A program made the position numbers and the translations under genes. 64,000 nt of DNA from assembly GCF_023073335.1 (NCBI RefSeq), contig NZ_JADPJG010000017.1:36582-100581 (forward strand), in the 5' to 3' direction. This document shows, piece after piece, positions 33,929 through 45,736 of this stretch; position 1 is the stretch's first letter; every line of letters begins with the position of its first letter. Under the pieces are notes generated by a model. It was not told the DNA's origin and ran no database searches. It worked only from the letters and a program-made list of their open reading frames with translations. This DNA is from Bradyrhizobium sp. 21 (lineage in GTDB: Bacteria; Pseudomonadota; Alphaproteobacteria; Rhizobiales; Xanthobacteraceae).

Positions 33929-34315
33929 TTAAGCCGCTGCTTCGGCTTCGACCTGACGAACAATGATCGTCAGCTGCGAAAATGGTTTGTAGACACGACC
34001 CGAGCGGCCACGGCCGCGGGCGGCAAAGCGCTTCATCACGAGGCCGTTGCCGACGAAGGCCTGCGCCACGACGAGATCGTCAACGTCGAGGTCGTGGTTG
34101 TTCTCGGCATTCGCGATAGCCGATTCCAGGCACTTCTTCACGTCGACCGCGATCCGCTTGCGCGAAAACTGCAGATCGGCGAGCGCAGAAGCCGCCTTGC
34201 GGCCGCGAATGAGCTGGGCGACCAGGTTGAGCTTCTGCGGGCTCACCCGCAGCATCCGGGCGACCGCCTTGGCCTCGTTCTCGGCGAGGCTCCGTTCGCG
34301 CTTAGGTTTGCTCAT
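33929..34315 (-). CDS. rplV: 50S ribosomal protein L22
   Basis: A 128-residue L22 (KAVARMLRVSPQKLNLVAQL at the start, long beta-hairpin with VVAQAFVGNGLVMKRFAARG, which lines the exit tunnel and is a known macrolide-resistance site). No hairpin deletion is evident. Confidence 0.97.
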   Translation of the reverse strand: MSKPKRERSLAENEAKAVARMLRVSPQKLNLVAQLIRGRKAASALADLQFSRKRIAVDVKKCLESAIANAENNHDLDVDDLVVAQAFVGNGLVMKRFAARGRGRSGRVYKPFSQLTIIVRQVEAEAAA

Positions 34316-34325
34316 CGTTTAATCC

Positions 34326-34604
34326 TCAAGCCTTCTTGGCTTTCTTGTCGCCGGAGTGGCCATGGAAGGTCCGGGTCGGCGAGAACTCGCCGAACTTGTG
34401 ACCGACCATTTCCTCGTTGACCGCTACCGGGACGTGCTTCTGACCGTTGTAGACGCCGAAGGTCAGGCCGACGAACTGCGGCAGGATGGTCGAGCGACGG
34501 CTCCAGATCTTGATGACGTCGTGACGGCCGGACGCGCGGGCGGCATCTGCCTTCTTGAGCAGAGAACCCTCGACGAACGGGCCTTTCCAGACTGAACGAA
34601 CCAT
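34326..34604 (-). CDS. rpsS: 30S ribosomal protein S19
   Basis: A 92-residue S19 (MVRSVWKGPFVEGSLLKKAD, HDVIKIWSRRSTILPQFVGL, HKFGEFSPTRTFHGHSGDKK). It binds the 30S head with S13. Confidence 0.98.
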   Translation of the reverse strand: MVRSVWKGPFVEGSLLKKADAARASGRHDVIKIWSRRSTILPQFVGLTFGVYNGQKHVPVAVNEEMVGHKFGEFSPTRTFHGHSGDKKAKKA

Positions 34605-34616
34605 GTCCGGCGTTCC

Positions 34617-35450
34617 TTACTTCTTCCGCTTGTGGCGGCTTAGGAGAATGAATTTGTTGGTCGACTTGTTGGTGCGGGTCTTCTTGCCCTTGGTCGGCTT
34701 GCCCCACGGGGTGACCGGGTGGCGACCGCCCGAGGTACGACCCTCACCACCGCCATGCGGATGGTCGATCGGGTTCATCGAAACGCCGCGGTTGTGCGGC
34801 TTGCGGCCCAGCCAGCGGTTGCGGCCGGCCTTGCCGATCGAGGTATTCATGTGATCCGGGTTCGACACCGCGCCAATCGTGCCGCGGCAGCGGCCGTGCA
34901 CAAGGCGCTGCTCGCCCGAATTCAGGCGGACGATCACGTAGTCATGGTCGCGACCGACGAGCTGGGCATAGGTGCCCGCGGAACGGGCGAGCTGGCCGCC
35001 CTTCCCGATCTTGAGCTCAATGTTGTGGATGATCGTGCCGACCGGCATGTTACCGAGCGGCATGACGTTGCCCGGCTTCACGTCGACGTAGTTGCCGGCG
35101 ATGATGGTGTCGCCCACGGCCAGGCGCTGCGGCGCCAGGATGTAGGCCTGTTCGCCGTCCTGATACTTGATCAGCGCAATGAAGCCGCTGCGGTTCGGAT
35201 CGTATTCCAGCCGCTCGACGGTCGCGGGAACGTCGATCTTCTCACGCTTGAAATCGACAGTGCGCAGCGTCCGCTTGTGACCACCGCCACGGAAGCGCAC
35301 GGTGATGCGACCGGTGTTGTTGCGGCCGCCCGAGGAATGCTTGCCTTCGGTGAGCGCCTTGACCGGCTTGCCCTTGTAGAGCGCCGAACGATCGACCATG
35401 ACCAGCTGGCGCTGGCCCGGCGTCGTGGGATTGAATGTCTTCAGTGCCAT
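34617..35450 (-). CDS. rplB: 50S ribosomal protein L2
   Basis: A 277-residue L2, among the most conserved ribosomal proteins. It has an OB and an SH3 domain and the conserved His-containing end MNPIDHPHGGGEGRTSGGRH, near the peptidyl-transferase centre. It is required for subunit association. Confidence 0.98.
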   Translation of the reverse strand: MALKTFNPTTPGQRQLVMVDRSALYKGKPVKALTEGKHSSGGRNNTGRITVRFRGGGHKRTLRTVDFKREKIDVPATVERLEYDPNRSGFIALIKYQDGEQAYILAPQRLAVGDTIIAGNYVDVKPGNVMPLGNMPVGTIIHNIELKIGKGGQLARSAGTYAQLVGRDHDYVIVRLNSGEQRLVHGRCRGTIGAVSNPDHMNTSIGKAGRNRWLGRKPHNRGVSMNPIDHPHGGGEGRTSGGRHPVTPWGKPTKGKKTRTNKSTNKFILLSRHKRKK

Positions 35451-35462
35451 CGTCGTACGACC

Positions 35463-35765
35463 TTACAGACCGGTGGTCACGTCGATCCGGTGACCCTCTT
35501 CGAGAGTCACGATCGCGCGCTTGGAGTTCGACTGCGAGCCGAGATTGCCGCGGAAGATCTTGGTCTTGCCCTTGCGGACCAGCGTGTTGACGCTCTTGAC
35601 CTTGACGTCGAACAGCTTCTCGATCGCTTCCTTGATCTGAGGCTTGGTCGCCTTCGCGGCCACCTTGAACAGCACCTTGTTGTGCTCCGAGGCGATCGTC
35701 GCCTTTTCGGTCACGACCGGCGACAGGATCACGTCGTAATGGCGAGGCTCGATGTTCTTCGTCAT
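35463..35765 (-). CDS. rplW: 50S ribosomal protein L23
   Basis: A 100-residue L23 (HYDVILSPVVTEKATIASE, DVKVKSVNTLVRKGKTKIFR). It is the docking site for trigger factor and SRP at the tunnel exit. Its ATG overlaps the rplD stop by 4 bases. Confidence 0.98.
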   Translation of the reverse strand: MTKNIEPRHYDVILSPVVTEKATIASEHNKVLFKVAAKATKPQIKEAIEKLFDVKVKSVNTLVRKGKTKIFRGNLGSQSNSKRAIVTLEEGHRIDVTTGL

Positions 35766-36382
35766 TTGAAGCGCGCCTCCAGCGCATCGATGGCGGCCTT
35801 GGTCAGAACAAGCTTCCGACGGCGCAGGATGTCATAGACGTTGATGCCCTGGATCGGCAGCACGTCCATGTTCGGGATGTTGCGGGCCGCAGCGGCGAAG
35901 CCGTTGTTGAGCTCGGCACCGTCGATGATCAGCGCGTTGGTCAAGCCCAGGCCGGAGAAGTGGCCGAGCAGCGCCTTGGTCTTGGCAGCCTCCAGCGCGG
36001 CCTTGTCGATCACGACGAGATCGCCGTCCTTGGCCTTGGCCGAGAGCGCATGCTTGAGAGCGAGCGCACGGACCTTCTTCGGCAGGTCGGTGGCGTGCGA
36101 ACGCACCACCGGACCGAAGGCACGGCCGCCGCCGCGGAACTGCGGCACGCGGGCCGAGCCGTGACGAGCACCGCCGGTGCCCTTCTGCTTGTACATCTTC
36201 TTGCCGGTGCGCCAGATCTCGGCGCGACCCTTGGCCTTGTGCGTACCGGCCTGACGCTTGTTGAGCTGCCACTGCACGCAACGTGCAATGATGTCCTGGC
36301 GCGGCTCAAGGCCGAAAATGGTGTCGGAAAGCTGGACCGAGCCGGCTTCCTTACCCTCGAGGGTGGTGACCTTCAGTTCCAT
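35762..36382 (-). CDS. rplD: 50S ribosomal protein L4
   Basis: A 206-residue L4 with the tunnel-lining loop around KQKGTGGARHGSARVPQFRG. In E. coli, L4 autoregulates the S10 operon; no such leader is identifiable here. The start MELKVTTLEG at 36382 lies one base from the rplC stop. The stop overlaps rplW. Confidence 0.98.
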   Translation of the reverse strand: MELKVTTLEGKEAGSVQLSDTIFGLEPRQDIIARCVQWQLNKRQAGTHKAKGRAEIWRTGKKMYKQKGTGGARHGSARVPQFRGGGRAFGPVVRSHATDLPKKVRALALKHALSAKAKDGDLVVIDKAALEAAKTKALLGHFSGLGLTNALIIDGAELNNGFAAAARNIPNMDVLPIQGINVYDILRRRKLVLTKAAIDALEARFK

Positions 36383-36383
36383 C

Positions 36384-37100
36384 TCACGCACCCTCTTGCT
36401 GGGCCGCAGCCTCGGCTTCGCCGCCCGCAACCTTGAACTTGCCGGGCTTCGGAGCTTCCTTCGGCAGCGGCTTCTTGACGGCGTCGCGCACGCGAATCCA
36501 GCCGCCCTTGGAGCCGGGAACGGCGCCTTCGACGAGGATCAGGCCGCGCTCGACATCGAGCTGAACGACGCGAAGGTTGAGCGTGGTGATGCGGTCGACA
36601 CCCATGTGGCCGGGCATCTTCTTGTTCTTCCAGGTCTTGCCGGGGTCCTGACGGCCACCGGTCGAACCGATCGAGCGGTGCGAGACCGACACGCCGTGGG
36701 TGGCGCGCAGACCGCCGAAGTTCCAGCGCTTCATACCGCCGGCAAAACCCTTACCGACCGAGGTACCGGTGACATCGACGAACTGGCCGACGACAAAGTG
36801 GTCGGCCAGGATCTCGGCACCGACGGGGATCATCTGATCCGCGGAGACGCGGAATTCCTCGACCTGCCGCTTCGGCTCGACCTTGGCGACCGCGAACTGG
36901 CCGCGCTCCGCCTTGGGCATGTACACGGTCTTGCGGCTGCCAGAACCAAGCTGGAGCGCGACATAACCGTTCTTCTCTTCGGTGCGGTGGCCTAAGACCT
37001 GGCAATTGCCGAGCTTCAGCACGGTCACGGGGATATGTTCGCCGGCCTCTGTAAAGACCCGCGTCATCCCGACCTTTTGTGCGATCACTCCGGAGCGCAT
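36384..37100 (-). CDS. rplC: 50S ribosomal protein L3
   Basis: A 238-residue L3 (MRSGVIAQKVGMTRVFTEAG, KGFAGGMKRWNFGGLRATHG, SIGSTGGRQDPGKTWKNKKM). An internal loop reaches the peptidyl-transferase centre. The C-terminal 25 residues are an Ala/Glu/Lys-rich extension. Confidence 0.98.
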   Translation of the reverse strand: MRSGVIAQKVGMTRVFTEAGEHIPVTVLKLGNCQVLGHRTEEKNGYVALQLGSGSRKTVYMPKAERGQFAVAKVEPKRQVEEFRVSADQMIPVGAEILADHFVVGQFVDVTGTSVGKGFAGGMKRWNFGGLRATHGVSVSHRSIGSTGGRQDPGKTWKNKKMPGHMGVDRITTLNLRVVQLDVERGLILVEGAVPGSKGGWIRVRDAVKKPLPKEAPKPGKFKVAGGEAEAAAQQEGA

Positions 37101-37153
37101 CGGCGTGCTTCCTGTTCTTTCTGTCCGCTAGGTGCGAACGTGATCCAAAAATC

Positions 37154-37462
37154 TTAGAGCTTGATCTCGACGTCGACACCGGCGGCCAGGTCGAGCTTCA
37201 TCAAAGCATCGACGGTCTGCGGGGTCGGATCGACGATGTCGAGCAGGCGCTTGTGGGTGCGCATCTCGAACTGCTCGCGGCTCTTCTTGTCGACGTGCGG
37301 CGAACGGTTGACGGTGAACTTCTCGATGCGGGTGGGCAGCGGAATGGGTCCGCGGACCTGCGCACCGGTGCGCTTCGCCGTGTTCACGATCTCGCGGGTC
37401 GACGTATCGAGGATACGATGGTCGAACGCCTTGAGACGGATACGTATGTTTTGGCCGTTCAT
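37154..37462 (-). CDS. rpsJ: 30S ribosomal protein S10 / NusE
   Basis: A 102-residue S10 ([39 protein letters not shown]). Besides its 30S role it pairs with NusB in antitermination and with NusG to couple transcription and translation; nusG is in the same window. A dispersed inverted repeat separates it from tuf. Confidence 0.98.
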
Positions 37463-37479
37463 TGCCGTGTCTTTCTTAG

Positions 37480-37547
37480 TGAGTGGCGAGTAGCGAATAG
37501 CGAATGGTTTCTAGTCCACTCGCTACTCGCCATTCCCTATTCGCTTG
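37480..37547. repeat. Dispersed GCGAGTAGCGAATAG-type inverted repeat between tuf and rpsJ
   Basis: GGCGAGTAGCG (37485-37495) pairs perfectly with CGCTACTCGCC (37521-37531); the flanking AATAGCGAATGG and CCATTCCCTATTCGC extend the inversion. The unit is built of near-tandem GAGTAGCGAATAGCG words, a pattern seen in Bradyrhizobium intergenic repeats. It ends directly at the tuf stop codon. Confidence 0.7.
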
Positions 37548-38738
<1,191 letters not shown>

Positions 38739-38778
38739 TTGACTCTCCGTTCAATCGTCAGTTCAAGACCGACGACAA

Positions 38779-40851
<2,073 letters not shown>

Positions 40852-40881
40852 GAGGTGTTCCTTAGATTCCGTGTGTCGCCG

Positions 40882-41352
40882 TTACCAGCGATAGTGCGAG
40901 AAGGCGCGGTTGGCTTCCGCCATCCGGTGCACGTCTTCACGCTTCTTGACGGCGTTCCCGCGATTGTTCGACGCGTCCAGGAGCTCGGCAGAGAGCCGCT
41001 CGGTCATCGTCTTCTCGTTGCGGTCGCGCGCAGCCGAGATCAGCCAACGAATGCCCAGCGCCTGACGGCGCACCGAGCGAACTTCGACCGGAACCTGGTA
41101 GGTTGCGCCACCGACGCGGCGGGAGCGCACTTCGATCGTCGGCATGACGTTCTCGAGTGCCTGCTCGAACACGCCGAGCGGGCTCTGCTTGGTCTTGCTT
41201 TCGATGAGGCCGAACGCACCGTAAACGATGCCTTCGGCGACCGACTTCTTGCCGGCATACATCACCGAGTTCATGAACTTCGTGACGATGATGTTCCCGA
41301 ACTTCGGATCGGGAAGGACTTCACGCTTTTCAGCAGAATGGCGACGAGACAT
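40882..41352 (-). CDS. rpsG: 30S ribosomal protein S7
   Basis: A 156-residue S7 (MSRRHSAEKREVLPDPKFGN, VRSRRVGGATYQVPVEVRSV, KKREDVHRMAEANRAFSHYRW). It nucleates 30S head assembly and, in E. coli, represses the str operon. Confidence 0.98.
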   Translation of the reverse strand: MSRRHSAEKREVLPDPKFGNIIVTKFMNSVMYAGKKSVAEGIVYGAFGLIESKTKQSPLGVFEQALENVMPTIEVRSRRVGGATYQVPVEVRSVRRQALGIRWLISAARDRNEKTMTERLSAELLDASNNRGNAVKKREDVHRMAEANRAFSHYRW

Positions 41353-41367
41353 GGACCTGTTTCCCGC

Positions 41368-41739
41368 TTACTTCGGACGCTTGGCGCCGTACTTCGAACG
41401 ACGCTGCTTACGGTTCTTGACGCCCTGGGTATCCAGAACGCCGCGGAGGATGTGGTAGCGCACGCCGGGCAAGTCCTTGACGCGACCGCCGCGGATCATG
41501 ACCACCGAGTGCTCCTGGAGGTTATGGCCCTCGCCGGGGATGTAGCCGATCACCTCGAAGCCGTTGGTCAGGCGCACCTTGGCGACCTTACGAAGCGCCG
41601 AGTTCGGCTTCTTCGGGGTCGTGGTGTAAACGCGCGTGCAAACGCCGCGCTTCTGCGGCGACTGCTGCAGCGCCGGCACCTTCTTGCGCGACTTCTGCAC
41701 TTCCCGCGGTTGAGCGATCAGCTGGTTGATCGTCGGCAT
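41368..41739 (-). CDS. rpsL: 30S ribosomal protein S12
   Basis: A 123-residue S12 of the decoding centre. Lys43 (in TTPKKPNSALRK) and Lys88 (in GGRVKDLPGVRYH) are both wild type, so no classical streptomycin-resistance substitution is present. First gene of the super-operon on the minus strand. Confidence 0.98.
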   Translation of the reverse strand: MPTINQLIAQPREVQKSRKKVPALQQSPQKRGVCTRVYTTTPKKPNSALRKVAKVRLTNGFEVIGYIPGEGHNLQEHSVVMIRGGRVKDLPGVRYHILRGVLDTQGVKNRKQRRSKYGAKRPK

Positions 41740-42403
41740 CCTGGCCTTACCCTTTGTGTTCGCGGCCCCTTTCGGGTCCGCTGTCTTGCCGCGGCCCGTC
41801 GCCGGGTCCGCAATTCTTTCGAGCTACCCACCCGACGAGGCCGCCTTGCGCGGACAAACCGCACAAAGCGAAATCGCGCCAACCACTCATCACTGAGCGG
41901 AAAGCGCTTCGACGCCACAGAGGACCGCGATATTTGAACCGGTCAGCTTGAAGCTGCGGCCCGCGCACCGAGGTCATGCATCCGAATTCGATCTCAAGAG
42001 AACAGGCTCAAGAGACCTAAAATCGCACTGGCATTGCCTAGCTATAATCGACAGCGTTTGAGCGGCATTCGTCGAGGTTGGTGCCCGTCTTGGTGACCCC
42101 CTGGGGGATCAAACGGGTGGCCCGTTCCGACGCTGGCGATGCTCACCGCCTGTCGTTAAGTGGCCGCTTTCTATAAGTGGGTGTCGGTCAAGTCAAGGCG
42201 AAACGACAGTCAGAAGCGCTTCCCGCGCCTGTCGAAATCGCTTCCGGGCCGCCTCGCTGTGCCCTAACCGAGGCGGGAGCGACTGCATGTGCCGCTATCC
42301 TAACCTTTATTTATATCCGGGTGAAATATACTTTTATAACCATCGCTAAGGCTTTTTTTCCTGTTGGGGCGTCAATGTGCCGCCTTCGGCAGAGATTGGC
42401 GCC
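41740..42403. promoter_or_regulatory. 664-base gap upstream of rpsL: str promoter and long leader
   Basis: No credible gene is found. The minus strand carries a promoter candidate at 42168-42196, implying a leader of about 420 bases before rpsL. The leader contains palindromes such as GACCCCCTGGGGGATC near 42097. On the plus strand, TATAAT occurs at 42043-42048 without a good -35. Positions 42301-42345 form an AT-rich patch (TTTATTTATAT, GAAATATACTTTTATAAC) unlike the surrounding GC-rich DNA and lie just ahead of the flavoprotein gene, where its promoter would be. Confidence 0.5.
42168..42196 (-). promoter_or_regulatory. Candidate sigma70-type promoter for rpsL/str operon
   Basis: On the minus strand TTGACT (42191-42196) is separated by 17 bases from TAGAAA (42168-42173). 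An overlapping TATAGA reading has 15-base spacing. No divergent gene competes for it. Confidence 0.5.
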
Positions 42404-43651
42404 ATGCGGTACACCGACATTGCCATCATCGGCGGGGGATTGTCCGGCTCGACCGCCGCCGCGATGCTCGGCCGTGCCGGCATTTCGACCGTCCTGATCG
42501 ATCCGCATGAGAGCTATTCGGCGGACTTCCGAGTCGAAAAAATCAGCGGTCACACCCAAGTCGAACGATTCTTGCGGACTGGAATCGCCGAATCGGTGCT
42601 GCGCCGCGCGACTTTCGTAGGTGAGAACTGGATCGCGCGATTCGGCCGCCTCCTCGACAAAGCGCCAAGCCGGCAGTTCAACATCCTTTACGATTCCCTC
42701 GTCAACGCCGTCCGTGACGAAATCCCTGCCGGGGTCGAGCGCATCTGCGCCAAGGCCGTCTCGGTCGAGACGAGCGCGGAGCGGCAGAAGGTCACTCTCT
42801 CCAACGACGAGATGGTCTCCGCCCGGCTGGTCGTGCTCGCCAACGGTCTCAATGTCGGCCTGCGCCATCAGCTGGGAATCGCGCGAAAAATCGTCAGCGC
42901 CTGCCATTCGATTTCGATCGGGTTCGACGTGGTGCCGGCGGGACGGAATGCGTTCGACTTCCCGGCGCTGACCTATTTCTCGGAACGGCCGAGCGACCGC
43001 ATCCCCTACCTCACGCTGTTTCCGATCGGGACGCGGATGCGCGCCAATCTGTTCGTCTATCGCGGCTTCGACGATCCCTGGCTGGGTGAGATGCGCCGCG
43101 CGCCAGCCGAGACGCTGAACGCCGCGCTGCCACGGCTCAAGCGCATCACGGGCCCATTCGACATCCCCGGTGAGTTGAAGATCCGCCCGGTCGATCTCTA
43201 CGTGAATGATGCAAGCGGCCAGCCCGGCCTCGTGCTGGTGGGCGATGCCTTCGCGACCTCCTGCCCCGCCGCCGGCACCGGCTGCGACAAGGTCTTCACC
43301 GACGTCGAGCGGCTCTGCAACGCCTACATCCCGCAGTGGCTGGCCTCCGACGGCATGGGCGCGAGCAAGATCGCCGCCTTCTACGCGGATCCGGTCAAGC
43401 GGGCCTGCGATGAATGGTCGGCGGCGAAGGCGTTCGACTTCCGCTCGGTCTCGATTGCGACGAGCCCCTACTGGACGGCGCAGCGCTGGGCACGCTTTAT
43501 CGCCTGGTCGGTTCAGGGACTATTGCGGCCGCTCGGAGGAGCCGTCCATCTGGAGCCGAACTTCCTCGGTCACTCCTCGTCGTCGTCCTCATCATCCTCG
43601 TCGAGGTCGTCTTCATCCTCGTCGCCATCGTCGCTGTCGTCATCGACGTGA
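42404..43651 (+). CDS. FAD-dependent oxidoreductase/monooxygenase-like protein with poly-Ser tail
   Basis: A 415-residue protein. FAD-binding Rossmann motif IIGGGLSGS is at residues 8-16; the second FAD motif LVLVGDAF has Gly280-Asp281, followed by SCPAAGTGCDKVFTDVERL. This layout fits group A flavin monooxygenases, geranylgeranyl-reductase-like enzymes and halogenase relatives; the WxWxIP motif of tryptophan halogenases is not seen. Residues 391-415 are almost all serine, produced where the gene runs 82 bases into the acidic-tail codons of the convergent ABC gene. ATG 42404 is chosen at the start of the fold; a GTG nine codons upstream is possible. Substrate unknown. Confidence 0.75.
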   Translation: MRYTDIAIIGGGLSGSTAAAMLGRAGISTVLIDPHESYSADFRVEKISGHTQVERFLRTGIAESVLRRATFVGENWIARFGRLLDKAPSRQFNILYDSLVNAVRDEIPAGVERICAKAVSVETSAERQKVTLSNDEMVSARLVVLANGLNVGLRHQLGIARKIVSACHSISIGFDVVPAGRNAFDFPALTYFSERPSDRIPYLTLFPIGTRMRANLFVYRGFDDPWLGEMRRAPAETLNAALPRLKRITGPFDIPGELKIRPVDLYVNDASGQPGLVLVGDAFATSCPAAGTGCDKVFTDVERLCNAYIPQWLASDGMGASKIAAFYADPVKRACDEWSAAKAFDFRSVSIATSPYWTAQRWARFIAWSVQGLLRPLGGAVHLEPNFLGHSSSSSSSSSSRSSSSSSPSSLSSST

Positions 43652-45603
43652 GCCGCCGCGGCATGCGGCTGGTGAGTCTGATCGTTCCACAGCTTGCGGT
43701 AGGTGCCGTTCTTGGCAAGCAGCTCGGCATGCGAGCCGCGCTCGATCGCCCTGCCTCCTGAAATCACGATGATCTCATCCATCTCGACCACCGAGGACAG
43801 GCGGTGGGTCGACCAGATCATGGTGCGGCCCTTGGCGACCTTCAGCAGCGTGCGGTTGATCGCGGCTTCCGTGGTCTGGTCGAGTGCCGAGGTGGCTTCG
43901 TCCAGCAGCAGCACGGAGGGGTTGCGGATGACCGCGCGGGCGATCGCGATGCGCTGGCGCTGGCCGCCCGACAAGGTATCGCCGCGCTCGCCCACCGGCG
44001 TGTCGTATCGCTGCGGCAGGCTCATGATGTAGCGGTGGATCTCGGCCTTCTTGGCCGCCTCCACCACCTCCTCGTCGCTCGCGCCCTCCTTGCCGAGCCG
44101 GATGTTCTCGCGGATCGACATGTTGAACAGCATGTTCTCCTGGAACACCACGGCCATGCTCCGGCGCAGCGAATCCAGCGTCACCTTGCGGACGTCGACG
44201 CCGTCGATGGTGACGCGCCCCTCGTCCGGCACGTAGAGCCGCAGGATCAAATTGAGCAGCGTGCTCTTGCCGGAGCCCGAGGGGCCGACGATGGCGATGC
44301 GCTTGCCGACATTGAGCTTGAGGCTGAGATTGTCCAGCACCGGCGTCTGGCTGCCTTCGTACTGGAACGTCACGTGGTCGAAGGTGATGTCGTTGGTGAT
44401 GCGCGGCAGGTCGGGCGCGCCAGGGCGATCGGCGCTGCGCGTGGGCTCGTCGAGCAGCTCCTGCATGTGGCGGATTGCGGCTGCCGCGGAGATCGACACG
44501 GGAATGAAATGCATTACATGGGCGATATTGTAGGACACCTCCCAGAACGCGCTTTCGAAAGTGACGAAGGTGCCGATGGTGATCTGCCCCTTGGTCGCCA
44601 GATACGCGCCGATCGCGAGCACGACGAGATGCAAGAGCAGCACCGAGATGGTGACCGTTCGCTCCACCATGGTCGACAGGAACGCCGCCGAAGCCATCCT
44701 GTTTCGCGTCTCGTCGTTGCGAAAGGTGAAGAAGCCGAACATCCTGCGTTGCAGGCTGAACGCCTTGATCACGGCCTGGGCCGCCACGTTTTCCTGGACC
44801 ATGCCGAGCAGCGCGGACTCATTGAGCTTCTGCTCGTAATTCGCCTGCACGGCCTTCGGCGTGAGCATGCGCGGACCGATCAGCGTGATCGGAAACACGA
44901 GCAGCGCAACCGCCGCGAGTTGCCAGTTCAGGAACACCATCAGGATGATGCCGGCGATCAACTCCAGAAATGGCAGTGCCGCGCTGTTGGCAAAGGTCTT
45001 GACCGAGCCCTCGAAGGCCGCGAGGTCGACGGAAAAGCGCGACAGGATCTCGCCGCGCTTGGTGCGGCCGAAATAGGCCGCCGGCAGGTCCTGGACGTGC
45101 TCGAACAGCCGTTTGCGGACGTCGGAGATGATGCAGGCGGCAAGCCTCGCATCCCAGCGCTCGTACCAGACCGCGACGATCGAGGTGAAGATGCCGGCGA
45201 CCGCGAGCACGCCGAGGATCTTGTACAGCGCCTGGAAATCCTCCTCGCCGAGCGCGTCGTCGATCAGGAACTTCAGGCTGAGCGGCATGATGACGTTGAA
45301 CAACGTCTCGACGAAGACGCCGAACGCCACGAATGACAGCATCCGCTTGTAGTTCGTCAGGAATGGTTTGACGAAACCCAGGATGGTCGCGAGCGCACCG
45401 GCGGCTTCGCGCGCGGTAAAGACGACGAGATCCTCGTCCTCATCGTCGTCATCGAGCTCCAGCTCGTCATCCTCCTCGTCGGTATCTTCGTCCTCGTCTC
45501 CTTCGAGGTCCGGCTTGGCCGTGGAAGCGAGCTTGTCGTCGAGCCCGGCCGCGTCTTCCGCGGCGAGCTTCGGGTCGTTGGGCGAGAGAGGCTTGGACGC
45601 CAT
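43570..45603 (-). CDS. ABC exporter (fused permease/ATPase) with acidic tails at both ends
   Basis: A 677-residue half-transporter of the MsbA/NdvA type. Six membrane helices lie in residues about 75-370; the ATPase domain has Walker A GPSGSGKST (440-448), signature LSGGQRQR (544-551), Walker B VLLLDEA (564-570) and H-loop His600. Residues 35-58 and 654-677 are nearly pure Asp/Glu stretches in the cytoplasmic ends, unusual for the family. The 3' end overlaps the flavoprotein gene tail-to-tail. Export of a lipid, glucan or the product of the neighbouring enzymes is possible, but the substrate cannot be read from sequence. Confidence 0.88.
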   Translation of the reverse strand: MASKPLSPNDPKLAAEDAAGLDDKLASTAKPDLEGDEDEDTDEEDDELELDDDDEDEDLVVFTAREAAGALATILGFVKPFLTNYKRMLSFVAFGVFVETLFNVIMPLSLKFLIDDALGEEDFQALYKILGVLAVAGIFTSIVAVWYERWDARLAACIISDVRKRLFEHVQDLPAAYFGRTKRGEILSRFSVDLAAFEGSVKTFANSAALPFLELIAGIILMVFLNWQLAAVALLVFPITLIGPRMLTPKAVQANYEQKLNESALLGMVQENVAAQAVIKAFSLQRRMFGFFTFRNDETRNRMASAAFLSTMVERTVTISVLLLHLVVLAIGAYLATKGQITIGTFVTFESAFWEVSYNIAHVMHFIPVSISAAAAIRHMQELLDEPTRSADRPGAPDLPRITNDITFDHVTFQYEGSQTPVLDNLSLKLNVGKRIAIVGPSGSGKSTLLNLILRLYVPDEGRVTIDGVDVRKVTLDSLRRSMAVVFQENMLFNMSIRENIRLGKEGASDEEVVEAAKKAEIHRYIMSLPQRYDTPVGERGDTLSGGQRQRIAIARAVIRNPSVLLLDEATSALDQTTEAAINRTLLKVAKGRTMIWSTHRLSSVVEMDEIIVISGGRAIERGSHAELLAKNGTYRKLWNDQTHQPHAAAAHVDDDSDDGDEDEDDLDEDDEDDDEE

Positions 45604-45736
45604 GAAACCAACCGATGCTGACGGCCGGCATGACCGCAGAGAAAGCAGGAAATAGCGACAACCGCTATTGCATCGATTCTATGCGATCAAGATGAATTCG
45701 GCAAAACAATTGGCGAAGGGCGCCCGCTTCAAGCGG

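Noticed and set aside
42404..43651. Annotation of the flavoprotein as a tryptophan halogenase
   Set aside because: The FAD motif is present but the WxWxIP signature of flavin-dependent halogenases is not visible, so only a general flavoprotein call is justified.
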